In this document: positions 1 through 11,937 of the stretch, piece by piece | How positions within the stretch are numbered: position 1 is the stretch's first letter | Layout: each line of letters opens with the position of its first letter | Position numbers and translations under genes: made by a program | The notes under the pieces: generated by a model | Seen by the model: only the letters and a program-made list of their open reading frames with translations | Told to the model about the DNA's origin: nothing | Databases searched by the model: none | Origin: Erinaceus europaeus | Taxonomy: Eukaryota > Chordata > Mammalia > Eulipotyphla > Erinaceidae | Direction of reading: 5' to 3' | Assembly: GCF_950295315.1 (NCBI RefSeq) | Contig: NC_080172.1 | Coordinates: 83,161,118-83,225,117, forward strand | DNA length: 64,000 nucleotides

Positions 1-369
1 TAAAGCACTGTATATCCCAAACTACTGATCTTTTGATATGAGTGAATATATTTTTCTATTTTCCATATCTTATTCTTTTTATGGATTTTTTTTTTACCTT
101 GAATTTCTCAAATGATAAGTTTCATTGGCCATTTTCATTTCAGTCACTGGGATTTTTCTGTTTGCAGGTTTTGTCATCTCTCTTGATACTCATTTTTGTG
201 TTTGGGAACTTATATTTGTCGATCATGCTGGGTGCACACTTCCCCCCCCCCCTTATATTTCCTTCTCTTACTTTCTGGCTTTTTTCTTGGCTCCATCTGA
301 CTTCATGGGTCTTAGCCTGGAAGCAGATCTCAATGACTGAGACTCTTTCTTTCTTTAGTGAGCTGGATT
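1..369. other. intergenic, no gene seen
   Basis: T-rich sequence with a C10 run at 241-251. The open frame of 117 codons is low-complexity Phe/Leu and not credible as a gene. Confidence 0.6.
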
Positions 370-1209
370 CTTTCTTTCTTTATTTATTTATTTAATTTTT
401 TTATTTATAAAAAGGAAACATTGAATAAACCATAGGATAAGAGGGGTACAACTTCACACAATTCCCACCACCAGAACTCTGTATCCCATCCTCCACTCCC
501 CTCCCCTGATAGCTTTCCTATTCTTTAACCCTCTGGGAGTATGGACCCAAGGTCATTGTGGGATGCAGAAGGTGGAAGGTTCTGTAATTGCTTCCCCATT
601 GAACATGGGTGTTGACGGTCAATCCATAGTCCCAGTCTGTCTTTCTCTTTCCCTAGGGGGAAGGGCTTTGGGGAAGCGAAGCTCCAGGACATATTGGTGG
701 GGTTGTCTGTCCAGGGAAGTCTGGTTGGCATCATGCTAGCATCTGGAACCTGGTGGTTGAAGAGAGAGTTAACATACAAAGACAAATAAATTGTTGACCA
801 ATCATGAACCTAAAGGCTGGAATAGTGCAGATGAAGAGTTGGGGTGGGGTGGTGGTCTCCATTTTATAGATAGCTAGTAGGCATATTTTAGTTATATTCC
901 AAAGGGTCTGTGGCTGTACTAGTGTTTTTATTTTATTTTATTTTATTTTATTTTATTTTATTTTATTTTATTTTATTTTGCCTGAGCCTGAAATCTGATA
1001 TGCAGGTGGATCCTAATTATTGTCTGGGGAGGTGATGTCATGGCTGGCAGAAGGACCAGAAAGCTGGATCAGGGAAGAGAGTAGCTCCCAAATATACGAA
1101 AGGGGTATAAATATTGTTGACTGTAAACCCCATTAATTTGATGTGATCTGGGGCCTATATTCAGCTTAGGAGCCTATGTGACCGCTGCATCCCTATAGAT
1201 CTGAGTTAA
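370..1209 (-). mobile_element. LRN-family retroposon copy
   Basis: Minus-oriented, with its T-run (A-tail complement) at the left. It is flanked by the 11-bp duplication TGAGCTGGATT at 359-369 and 1210-1220, so both ends are defined. It contains a (TTTTA)n expansion at 924-980. It includes the middle module (TCCATTTT... to GGGGCC(T/C)ATATTCAGC) that younger copies lack. Confidence 0.85.
924..980. repeat. (TTTTA)n microsatellite inside an LRN copy
   Basis: About eleven TTTTA units, lying where other copies read TTTTTGCC. Confidence 0.95.
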
Positions 1210-1220
1210 TGAGCTGGATT

Positions 1221-1653
1221 ATTAAGAGATACAGTTCTGCATAAACCTCAGCCCGAGGACAGTGGTTATTGCTTATGTTAATTTCCAGATGGGCATGAGT
1301 GCTTGACCACAGCCCTAGTTTCAGGTCAGGTCCTTTGGACCCTATAGACTCGGAATGGAATGTCTGCCAACCTCGGCTGGTTTCTAGCTTTGTAGTTCTG
1401 CTTCTGTTTGTTTTGGAGCCACAAAGATGTTGCTGCTTTTGCATCTTACTGTGCTTGTGCATCCTCATATTTTAAAAGTAGTTGATGTGTACAAAAATTA
1501 TGCTTGGAGCATAAATTTCAACTCCATTGTATCAAGAAGTAAATTTAATCTCAACAACTTGCCATTCAGCAGTTTTTTTTAATTTTCCCACAACCAACTT
1601 TTCAAACTCATTTCTCTTTGCTTCTGAACCTGAACCTTCTGATTCTGCCATGT
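1221..1653. other. intergenic, possibly old LRN-related
   Basis: No clear feature. GACCACAGCCCTAG..TTTCAGGTCAGGTCC may be a diverged LRN middle module. Confidence 0.4.
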
Positions 1654-1698
1654 GGAGCTTCCTGAGTCCTTGAATGTGTCCTGCTGATCCTTGTTTGC

Positions 1699-2320
1699 TT
1701 TTTTTTTTTTTTTTTTAATTGCATGACCCATCTCCCAATTAAAATTTTTTATTAGTGATTTAATATTGATTTACAAAATTGTAAGATAACAGGGGTATAA
1801 TTCCACACCTTTCCCACTACCAGAGTTCTGTGTCATATCCCCTCCATTGGAAACTGCGTTAAGTTCCCCCAAGATCACAGACATGGTTTGACTATTATTT
1901 CTATAATTATTTATCTACATTTATATGTATTTGTCCATTTTATTTCCTATGGTACTACTGTGTTCTCTTCCTGTTTAAGTCACATTTATGACTTCTGAGT
2001 GCCCCCTCTCTCTTTTTTTAATCTTTTCTCTCTGGGTCCTGATGGAATGTGGTTATCTTCCCCTAACACTTACCCTTCTTGGGAGTATGGACCAAAATTT
2101 TTTATGGGGTACAGAAGATGGGAGTTCTGGCTTCTTTAGTTGCTTCCCCGATGGACATGGGCATTGAAAGGTTGATCCATACCCCTACCCTATTTCTTTC
2201 TTGCCCTGGTGGAGTAGGGCTCTGGAGAGATGTGGTTCCTGGACATATTGGTAAGGTCATCTGCCCAGGGAGTTTAGGATGAAATTGTAGTAGCATTCAC
2301 CACTTGGTGGCTGTGGCTTA
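1699..2320 (-). mobile_element. old LRN-subfamily copy between long direct repeats
   Basis: Minus-oriented, starting with a T-run, of the older subfamily (TTTTTTATTAGTGATTTAAT start). A middle part at about 1870-2070 is not shared with other copies here. It is flanked by imperfect direct repeats of about 45 and 49 bp (1654-1698, 2321-2369). Confidence 0.7.
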
Positions 2321-2371
2321 GGAGCTTCCTAAGTCCTTGAATGTGTCCTGCTGATCCATCCTTGCTTGCTC

Positions 2372-2650
2372 GGGTTTTGTTGTTGTTGTTTTGTTTTGTT
2401 TTTCTTATTTATTTGTTTTGTTTTAGGCCTTCTTGGCCCTGCAACTTTGACATTCCACTACTGGAAGACTTTTTCTTCCCCCTTTTTCAACTCCAGTCTG
2501 GAGACATAGAGGAAGAGACACAGAAAGGAGAGACATCATAGCTCTGGCATTCATAAAGCTTCCCACTGGGTCATGCCCAGGGCTATCGGGTGCCAGGATC
2601 TCCAGTTCAGGTGCTCAGACTTGGTAAAGTGTATTGCTCTACTGGGGAAC
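2372..2650 (-). mobile_element. diverged SINE remnant
   Basis: T/TG-rich left end, GAGACATAGAGGAAGAGAC body and a tRNA-like right part; weak. Confidence 0.4.
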
Positions 2651-3345
2651 TATTTCCAGGCTCCACTCCTTGCTGTCTTTACATGCTAGCTTCCATCCTC
2701 CTTCCCTTTATTTCTCAGACTGTCCATCAAGAGCTGGTGTAAATCACCTCCTGTGTAAAGCCTCTTTTGACTTAATCTTTTGTATGACTATAAAAGTCAT
2801 GACTTTTTTTTCAAGTTATTGTGTCCATATGAGACATTCAAACCATCATCCTTGTTTCATACTGAGAGTCTCCTCTCTCGTCTCATGGATTGAAAGCCCT
2901 AGGTCTCCTCTGAGTTAGAGAGTAAACCTGAGGTGAGAAACTTGAAATTAGAAAACTTGTTTGTAATTTTTCTCATCTTCATGACCACTAGCATCAGGCT
3001 CTACTTATTTGTTTATTGAGTTATTTGTTATGTATTGTTGTGTTTTTAAATGCTTAGCATATTATTTCTTCCAAACATTTGAAATTTTCTATGTGTATGT
3101 GAGTATCTGCATAAGATTTTTGTCTCCAAAAAGCACATTTTTATTGAGAGATCCTTGAACACATGTACTTGTGGGTGTGCAAGCATACATAGACCCCCAC
3201 TATGGACAAAGCTATTTTTTCTGTCAATTCTTCTCCTGATCCTACTCTTCCAGCTTCCTGTAGGCATTCCCTGAATGAGAATACCTATTCCCTTCAATTG
3301 CCTATCTCTCCTTTTGTTTCTTGGCCCAGTAATTTCTATTTATTT
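2651..3345. other. intergenic, unique
   Basis: A CCATCCTCCTTCCC..AAATCACCTCCTGTGTAAAGCC stretch (2680-2770) is L2-like; otherwise nothing. Confidence 0.4.
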
Positions 3346-3500
3346 CATATGTGAGAGTTTTACATTAGACAGAATAGGAAGGGAATGATAAACTAGAACA
3401 CCAAGTCAGGTACATGTGGTGTTGCAGAAGGAACCAGAAACCTCAGGCATGCAAGTCCGATGCTTTACCAGTTGAACTATTTCCCCAGCTGCTTACTACA
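3346..3500 (-). mobile_element. tRNA-headed SINE remnant
   Basis: Ends GATGCTTTACCAGTTGAACTATTTCCCCAGC, the complement of a tRNA-like head. Confidence 0.55.
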
Positions 3501-4698
3501 CCCCCCTTTTTTTTTCAAGTCATCCTTTGTTCAGAACCATTGAATGTCTCCACTATGCCTTCAGAGGGAAGTATTAATCCCTTGAATTGCCACTTGAGGA
3601 CAACCGCCCTTCCCCAGCCCACCTCTCACACACATTACGCTGGCTCTATGGCCTCTTGAATGGCATTTTACAAGAATTCCTTGCCTGACTTAGGGCCAAA
3701 CTCTAGCACACGAAGCTTACTCCACTTTTCTTCCTGTCTCTTCCTGGTCTACATTTCCTGGCCTGGATCAATAGTTTATCTTTCTGATGAAGTATCCGTG
3801 ATCCATCCAGGCAGTGTTTTCCTTCTTAACTATCACGGAACTTTGTTCATACTCCTGGCTGCTCTACTACGCAGCTGGTTGTATAGGATTCTCTTCTGCT
3901 GGCTTCCTGCCATGCAGACCCTCCCCCAACTTTATATGCTTCTCAGAAGCGTATTTGTTTTCTCAGCACCTTATAAACAGTTACTGAACAGAAGTTGTAC
4001 AGTCTATCTAGATTTGTGAAGTGCTTAGGATCTTGTTCTCATTATTAGCTTAAAAAGAATCCCTAAGGAAAAAGCAAAACAAGTTTTCAACTTTAGCTTT
4101 AATATATACTAACCTGAGAGTTTATTTTTTCTAGAAATGTAATTTTACTAAAATAAGAGAAAATAAATTTTAACTGAGCTTTATTCAATATAATTTTGAT
4201 GTTCAGATGAACTGCAAACACTCACATACTGGTTGACTGAGTCAAGTTGGGTGTCAACAACCTGTCATCTAACAATTGAGCTCTTTGTGATTGTTGAAAA
4301 GCACAGATTAAATTCTCCCAGAAAATAGAATCTATTAAAAGTCATGTAGGAAGGTGAAAGAACAGTTTATATAGCATCTTGGTTAACCGGAATGGGCTTG
4401 TTAAATCTTGGTCCCTGGAAAGATTAGAGCACACTATGGGAAAGTGTATATACTTTTAAAATTTATTTTTACCTGAAACCACAACCTTTTTGTGTTAATA
4501 TGATGCAAATTAAGCCTTACCCAGCTTTGTTTCTATTAGTGATATTAGAGTGGCATTATTATACTAGTTAGGGCAACACTTTCAGTATTTGCAAAACAAA
4601 TTACAGGCTAATTTATAAGCAAGACAAAAAGCTGTAAGTTATTGCAAAGTTAAAAGATCTAGAAACAAATATATAGAGGCAGCTTATAAATATATATA
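3501..4698. other. intergenic, unique, part possibly L2-like
   Basis: 3510-3800 has an L2-like pyrimidine-rich composition. The 119-codon frame at 3660-4019 has no recognisable domain. The rest is AT-rich. Confidence 0.4.
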
Positions 4699-4969
4699 TT
4701 TTTTAAATATTTATTTATTCCCTTTTGTTGCCCCTATTGTAGTTATTGTTGTTATTGATGTTGTCGTTGTTGGATAGGACAGAGAGAAATGGAGAGAGGA
4801 GGGGAAGACAGAGAGGGGGAGAGAAAGACAGACACCTGCAGGTCTGCTTCACTGCTTGTGAAGCAACTCCCCTGCAGGTGGGGAGCCAGGGGCTCGAACC
4901 GGGATTCTTAGGCCGGTCCTTGTGCTTTGCGCCAAGTGCGCTTAACCCGCTGCGCTACTGCTTGACTCC
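4699..4969 (-). mobile_element. ERI-1-type SINE
   Basis: Complement of the GGGAGTCGGGCGGTAGCGCAG head, GGTTCGAGCCC B-box, TTTCTCTCTGTCC body and AACAACAA tail; T-rich left end. Confidence 0.9.
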
Positions 4970-4970
4970 A

Positions 4971-4975
<5 letters not shown>

Positions 4976-5007
<32 letters not shown>
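4976..5007. repeat. (TA)n microsatellite
   Basis: Alternating AT after a SINE. Confidence 0.9.
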
Positions 5008-6028
5008 ATTTTTTTTAATCAGTGGTCATTTCTCTGATTTGTTCATTACACTTAAAACACTGGAGCAAGAAATGATGTAAGTCCCAGGTTGCCACCCATG
5101 AGTTTTTCTTTTTAATTATCTATATCATTAAAATAAGCTACATTTTAGGTCTTTTTTGCCTCTGTAGTAAGAACTCCAACCACAGATAATTAGTAGATTA
5201 TTTTTCCTTATATGGAATTTAGGAAGATGAGGAAAATGCAGAAAAGAAAAGGAGTGATAAAAGCACATAGTGATTTTGAATCAGAATTTTGACCTAGTAG
5301 AAGACAGTGTATGTCCTAAGGTCCTGTATTCCAATTGTTTCATTCATTTGCTGACAGAGATTTTAATTTTACTTTTAATTCGTTCCTTTTTTCATAGTTT
5401 TATTATTCATCTCTGCAGTATTTATATCTATAATTATTACACATTTTCCTACCATGATTAGGTAACTGGGCTGTTTAAAAAAGAAACTCCTCCAGAATAG
5501 CTGGATTTTTAAAGTCACTACCTACAGCTGCCAAAACAAATTGTAGCAAATTTCCAGAACAGAACAAATTGTCTTGATCTCCTTACCTAACACTTTGTTT
5601 TATGTCAAATCTAACTGCTTTCAGGGAACAAGATTTTTTGATAGAAGCTTTTATTTTAACATTAAATTTTGGGGTCTCCAAGTGTAAGGTAATTTTATCT
5701 GTATTTTCCCAGTTGGATATTGCTGTATATAGTTTTATAGGATCCATACAGTAGAAATACCATATATTTATGGTAAATTTGATTTGGCCTTAACTCACTG
5801 TTACCTTATTGAACTATCTGACCACATGAACGTTTTGTGTAAGAAAAACTTCTTTCCAGAAGATTGGTGGAAATACACTTCATCTGAGCGATAGAATCCC
5901 TCAAGTTATTCTACATAATTTTTTTCCCTCGTTTCTTTTTTCCGGTTCAGAGACTATCATGATTCTATAAAACAAATAAGGTACACATAAATACTTACAT
6001 TCAACATTAGATGCAATATGTAAGGTGT

Positions 6029-6063
6029 TTTAATTTAATTTAATTTTAATTTAATTTAATTTA
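6029..6063. repeat. (TTTAA)n repeat
   Basis: Seven AATTT-type units. Confidence 0.9.
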
Positions 6064-6835
6064 ACAAATTGCCTAGTATCTGCTCTACATTCAATAGAAG
6101 ATCGGAATTCACTGTATCTGAGAGAAGTTTAGAGGTGCTTACAAAAACAACTTTATTCTAAACTCACAAGCTACTTAGGAATTTTGTAACTTCTTTAAGG
6201 GCACAAATAAGACAAAAGTAATGCATTCCCAAGAAAGCACCGGCTAACTTACAACATAAGAATACATGTGTGTCATTCGTGCAACTGTTCTCTCTGACTT
6301 TAGGAAAAACTGGGGAAAAAGCGACTGGAAAAATGATAGTCCACATTGAAACACTAATTGCTAGAATGTTGACTGAAGGCCCCACAAGTTAAATATTTAT
6401 AGGCTTCAAGGCATTAGACTAGTTTCACTGGATTTTCTGGGTCTTGTCTCTTATTCTCATGGTGAGTGCCAGTATTTTTACATACTATAGTACCTTTCTT
6501 GATCATGTCTCCTATTTTAAAACATTGGCACGCACCACATCCTGTTGTGAGAAAGCTTGCAAAGCCTTTTCCATTCTCCCTATCATCTCTTGCTTGAAGC
6601 TTAAATCCTTCAGAACCTCCAGACCGTCCCATTACTACTACTTACCCAACCTCTTGTGCTCATTATTTTTACCTATGTAGGTTATTTAATGTTGGCACCT
6701 TTGCATTTTATTATAAATCTATATGACTTTTGTCTTTTAAGTTCAGGGACCACAACTTTTTGATTCATGATGTTGATAGATTCATAGTAAATGGCTGTTT
6801 TTAGAGTATAGAATTCACTGAGGTGACTCAGGAGG

Positions 6836-6965
6836 TGACCCAGATGGTAGACCACCATTTGGGTGATTTGCAAGCATGAGTTCCCAAGTCCTATTCCTGA
6901 TATCACACATATCAGTGACACTCAGCTTCTCTCTCTCATTCATTAGTAAACCAATATATCTTTTA
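6836..6965 (+). mobile_element. tRNA-headed SINE remnant
   Basis: GACCCAGATGGTAGACCACC head followed by GATATCACACATATCAG and TCTCTCTC body. Confidence 0.5.
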
Positions 6966-7835
6966 AAAAATTCACTGGAATTGTTAAAGCTAAATATAGT
7001 TTGAGTCTGTTTGTCAATTATCTGTGAAACTGATAGTTTTTTTTTTTTAATGATACCTAACTCACTGGTGTGGTAAAGGATCAGTCTCAGAACTAATAAA
7101 GTCTTTTATTAAAATGCTGGAGATCAATTTAAAAAGCAACTATTGAGGGAAGAGAAAAGGGCATAAGGTGGCCAATCAGGTAAACTTAATATTTATAAGG
7201 TATTCAATTGGAAGATGTATGCAAAATATTTTGTATTTTGTTCCTTTCTTCTAATTGCTGTTTGTTTGGCAATTTTTCTCAGTCTCTGCTTTTTTTTTTT
7301 TTTATCATTTATGTCTATTATCGATGCATTCTGATTCCATATCAAGCATGCTCCATTTATATCTAGTATGATATCTAGTATGATATGAGAGGATCACGCA
7401 TTTTCTACATTCTTGAAAGTTGTCACTGCTTATTGTGACAACTTTCCACATACATGCTTTTGGATCTTAGAATAAGATTTCAAAGCCAATATTGCTTTGT
7501 GTCTTCTTAAGTATCAATAGAAAGGTCTTGTTAAAACATTTATTAAATTTATAAACCTTCAAAAGTGCATTCTGATAACATTTAAAATATCTCATTTTTG
7601 AATAAAACTCAGTATTATTGAACAAGAGCTTAAAAATTGATGTTACTTTCCAATTTTCAATTAACACTTAGTTTTTAAGTAGCATTGATAAACCAGTACA
7701 CCTTTTAAAAATACAGATTTCCTTGTTATTACATCGCATAATTGAATACCTTTTTATTTGAAATTGCTTTGGTCCCTTCATCTTTTTCCTTCTATTATTT
7801 TTTTTTTAGTGTACTTCATTAAACCTTAGATAATT
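6966..7835. other. intergenic, AT-rich, unique
   Basis: Only T-runs and a short tandem repeat (ATCTAGTATGAT twice near 7362-7386). Confidence 0.5.
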
Positions 7836-8122
7836 GGGAGTCGGGCGGTAGTGCAGCAGGTGTAGCACAGCAGGTTAAGCACAGGTGGCTTAAGGATCCC
7901 AGTTCGAGCCTCCAGCTCCCCACCTGCAGGGGAGTCGCTTCACAGGTGGTGAAGCAGGTCTGCAGGTATCTGTCTTTCTCTCTGCCCTTCTCGGTCTTCC
8001 CCTCCTCTCTCCATTTCTCTCTGTCCTATCCAACAATGACATCAATAACAACAATAGTAACAACAACAGTAAAACAACAAGGGCAACAAAAGGGAGTAAA
8101 TAAATATTTTAAATTGTATTTA
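7836..8122 (+). mobile_element. ERI-1-type SINE with duplicated head segment
   Basis: Complete; the head contains GTGCAGCAGGTGTAGCACAGCAGG, a short internal duplication of the A-box part. Confidence 0.92.
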
Positions 8123-9183
8123 TAAAAAAGAAAAGATAACTCAAATTGCCTTATGTTGAGGGGGAAAAAGCTGCATGATGTACTACAGGTTTTGCATGGA
8201 ATGGTATTTAACCTCAGTTTATGTCTCTCCCCTGCACAGTCCCTTCAGTCTGAATATGTTCATTACTAAGGCCTTACCACTCCAGTGAAAGCTGTTCTAC
8301 TCTTAGACACAATTTCTTCATCTGGACAAGCAATGCAGAGGGAAAGCAACTGCTTGTGGAAGAATCCCTCTCTGCCTTCTTACCTTAAGTTAAAGGGAGC
8401 GCTAAGATAAGACCTGCAAGAGACTTGAAACCAGAAAACTGGTTAATGACTACTATAAATGCACTGAAACTGTTTATGGTGATGTCAACACTTTCAAAGA
8501 CAATTTTAATGTTGAATTTGGTATTTTGAAAGGTTATTTTTAATGTATTTCAGTAATGCATTTGTTACTATATTTACATGTACAGTGTTACATTATGTAT
8601 GTATTGTGAACTTTAAAAGGCTATTTTGATAAATTTATAAATATATAAAATTATGTAAAAACTGGACTATATTTTGACTTAGATTTTCTTGCTCTTTGCT
8701 ACCAAAAATTTGTATTTTGAATTTGTTTAGTATGGTTTTGTCTACGATGAATAAATAATTCCTCTCTATAAAGAAAAAGGGATACAGTTTTTAGAAAATG
8801 ATTTTTATGGTCCCACTACAAATATTGTGGATCATTTTATTCTTTGGTGCACCAGTTGAAGTTTATCCAAGTTTAGCAAAGTATAATCATCTGCTATGGC
8901 TTATTTAGACCGTTTCCCTTCACTTTGTTTTTGTTACTGAGCCATTTAGTTTTGCCTCTTTGGGGGCTTTAAGTAAATTTAACATTCAATAGAAGATCAG
9001 AATTCACTGAATGTTTCTCCTGACAGCATGTTTTTTTTTCCTTCTGGAAATGATTTAACATTCCAAGTGCTTTTGTTTCTTCCTCTTCCCCCCCCCCCCC
9101 AAGAGAATTAGAATATTCTGCTTCTGATACCAAGTTGATTGACTAGTCACACACAACTGGCACTAGTTTTAAGTCAAAGAAGA

Positions 9184-9228
9184 GAAATAAATAAAGATGA
9201 ATAAAATAAATAAATAAATAATAAAGAT
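9184..9228. repeat. (AAAT)n repeat
   Basis: Imperfect AAATA units. Confidence 0.85.
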
Positions 9229-10059
9229 GCTGCTAAGTTGTTCTCTATATTAAAGGAGATATGTTTAAAGCAGAATACAAACCCAGACACACAAACTAAC
9301 AACATAAAAATGAAGGGACTTCTTAAAATAGCTACTCACAGCCCTCCTCCCATGTAAGTGTAACCTTACATTTAGGCCTCCAGAAGCCTGTAAGCTTCAT
9401 TTCTCTGGGGAGTTTGGGAGCCTTATTAGATCCTGATTCTCTTCCACGCTGCTTCAGAATGGTCTACTCGGAGACAGTTAGATGGCTGCATATGAAGTGC
9501 TTTATTCTCAACCATTGAGCTATTTATAATGTATTTATTAGGAGGGGGTACTTTGAGACTGTTATTTATGCTTCAGCAGAACATCTTGTTTGTGTTTTAC
9601 ATTTTGTTAAGAGGCATTTGAATGAATGATTGACTCAGGTTGTTTAACTTAACCTCCAGTAACTGCAGTACCAAATAATTGCACTAAATGGATTAAAAAC
9701 TGAATTCTATGTTTTATGGATCAAAAATTAAAATGGGTGGAATTAAACTGTGTACTTTTTCTAAAGCTGAAATAGTAAAATATTTTATTATGAGTTATTA
9801 AAAAGATTGTATAGGAAAATAAATGATAGTATTTTTTTAAAGTATCAGTGGAAAGTAATTCAGATATTTGAAAAATAGAGGGAGGTGGAACCACGTTAAC
9901 GATTTTAGTTCTGTGAACATTAATTTGTGTGTAACTATAAGATGATCATAAAACTGGCTATTGTAAATTTTCCTTAATTGTGTGTGTATAAGTTATGTGT
10001 ATCTACATGTGTATGTCTTAAAATTATTTATACACATGTGATACATAGACAAACCAAGA

Positions 10060-10107
10060 ATGTATATAGTATAGAAAATATGTATGTATATAGTATAGAA
10101 AATATGT
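10060..10107. repeat. 24-bp perfect tandem duplication
   Basis: Two identical adjacent 24-bp units (10060-10083, 10084-10107), A/T-rich. Confidence 0.9.
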
Positions 10108-10717
10108 AGCTAAGTAATCCTACTCCAAAATACAAATAGTTTGACATGTATTTTGTTAATGAATAATTTACTTTCCAAAAATATCTTGTTCTATTTTAAA
10201 GTGTAGGGAAATACACTGCTAATAAATAATAAAAGTTTTATGGATTTATGCTTTCTCTGGTTTTTGCAATTTGGATTTTGAATTGTCTCTATAATTTTTT
10301 TGTGTCTGATGCCTTGTGTCTCAAGATCTCCATTCTGGATGTTTAACTTACCTTTTATTAATTCTTCAGGTTGTGGCTGTTGTCTGAAATACATGCCAGT
10401 GAGCTCAAAGAAATCTTGTACTTTGAATTTCACAAAAATCAGATGTCAAGATTTCACTGATTTCCTTTGATATTTGATCATTTTATTTTATGCTAATAAG
10501 ACACTGATTATGATTTGTGCTTATTCCATTATGACTGTTGTGAGATACACTGGTGATCAATTTTTTTTAAGGAGAAATTACAAAAATAAATCGGATGGGG
10601 CAAACCATCTCCCCTTTTGGATGAATGGCCTGAAGGGCCATCTTGGGAGAAAGAAACTGCCTTATTTCTGGGAGATACTTTATGTATTTAACTGCATGTT
10701 TTGGGGTTGTGATATTT

Positions 10718-10830
10718 TTTTTTTCAGTCAAGTGCAGCAGTGAGGGGAGGTAGAAAAAGGAGCACAAGGAGGAGCTCAAGCTGTAACTGACTGTAGAACC
10801 AACTGAGATAACTCACTGTCTTTGGACCAG
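10718..10830 (-). pseudogene. RNY1 (pseudogene): Y1 RNA (RNY1) retropseudogene
   Basis: The minus strand reads CTGGTCCAAAGACAGTGAGT..., GTCAGTTACAG..., CACTGCTGCACTTGACTG then an A-run. It follows Y1 RNA from end to end with scattered changes. Y1 RNA is a small Pol III RNA bound by Ro60. The copy is flanked by the 17-bp duplication TTGGGGTTGTGATATTT (10701-10717, 10831-10847), so it was retroposed by the L1 machinery. No Pol III promoter came with it; probably silent. Confidence 0.9.
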
Positions 10831-10847
10831 TTGGGGTTGTGATATTT

Positions 10848-11926
10848 CTGACATTGTTCTCTTTTATATTTTTTAATTTTTCAGAATCAAAGGAAAAGTT
10901 ATGGGTGAGAAAGTAGTTTGACTTCTGGAGTTGGGAGTCTGCCAATTAACTGACTTCACAGTTCTAAGGTTGTTACAGAAACTTGTCTTTGAAAGGGAGA
11001 TTTCTAATGAGTCCAAAAAGCTGTCTAGAAAGACAAAAATCTCTATAAATTTAGTTCATAGGAAAAATAAATCAACTAGTGTCGACAGTTTTTTGTGTTT
11101 TTTTTTTTAAACCAGAGCACTGCTCAGCTCTGGTTTATGGTGGTGCAGGTGATTACACCAGGGACATTGAAGCCTCAGGCATGAGAGTCTCTTTGCATAA
11201 CCATTATGCTATCTATCCCCCCCAACAGGTGTCTTTTTTTTTTTTTTCCTCAACAGATTTCTTAACAGTCACTGGGTTTACACACTTTTGTTAACCTTAA
11301 ATAGCAAACAGTTAATCTCAAAACACACCTGGAAAGCTACCGAATATATTCAGCTGTGATTCAAATAACAAGAGAACCATGTGCTACAAAAAGGTATTTT
11401 CAAAGTCATTCTTACTGGCATGCTTTCCTTGGTGATGTTTACAATTCAATTGCTATTGTGCAAGCAGTGGTGTTTGATGTCATAAGAAGTCTGTGATCTT
11501 TCCGATAGTATTTTCATAATGATATCTGCAAAAACCTTGCCATCATCTCTTACCACTGAGCGATGCCAAGAATTTAGTTACTACCTTTCCCCTCAGGTGA
11601 CTAGAGATTTCCAGGTTTAGCAGGATACATAATTTGCAGCATGAGATAAAGCTCCTTTATTTATGCATAGGTTGCAAGGGTTGACACTCATAGTGTATAA
11701 AGAAAAGTAGAAAATAAGTTATTTTGAGCTGACTTGAAATGTTAATATATTCCTACCCCGTTCCTTCTCTATGGAATGAATTATAGTCACATCCAAAAGA
11801 AGAAAACTACTTTTGTAAAGGGTGGTTTTTTTTTTTTTTTTGGTGACTTGAAGTAGAAATTTAAATTGAAAGGTTACCGTTAATGCAAAATATAGTTATT
11901 TGGAGGTGGTTATGTGGACAAATGTA
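10848..11926. other. intergenic, mostly unique
   Basis: One SINE (11095-11226), otherwise AT-rich sequence with no feature. Confidence 0.5.
11095..11226 (-). mobile_element. tRNA-headed SINE (third type)
   Basis: T-run, ACCAGAGCACTGCTCAGCTCTGG, ...GCCTCAGGCATGAGAGTC, GCATAACCATTATGCTATC: complement of the tRNA-like head. Confidence 0.75.
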
Positions 11927-11937
11927 AGTTAAAGGAG

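Larger units (their letters stand above)
4970..6835. other. intergenic, AT-rich, unique
   Basis: Apart from simple repeats it shows nothing, except one copy (6087-6114) of a 28-nt motif repeated at 8982-9009. Confidence 0.5.
8123..10700. other. intergenic, AT-rich, unique; longest repeat-poor stretch
   Basis: About 2.6 kb with no SINE, L1 or LRN. Holds the second 28-nt motif, a C10 run at about 9090-9101, the (AAAT)n tract and the 24-bp duplication. Repeat-poor stretches can mark constrained sequence, but conservation cannot be judged here. Confidence 0.5.

Noticed and set aside
42..395. 117-codon Phe-rich frame at the window start
   Set aside because: T-rich low-complexity translation ending in an LRN T-run.
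3660..4019. 119-codon open frame
   Set aside because: No domain, no splice context, AT-rich surroundings and L2-like neighbourhood.
7836..7920. tRNA-like heads of SINEs (many sites)
   Set aside because: They carry A- and B-box-like text but no intact cloverleaf; they are SINE promoters, not tRNA genes.
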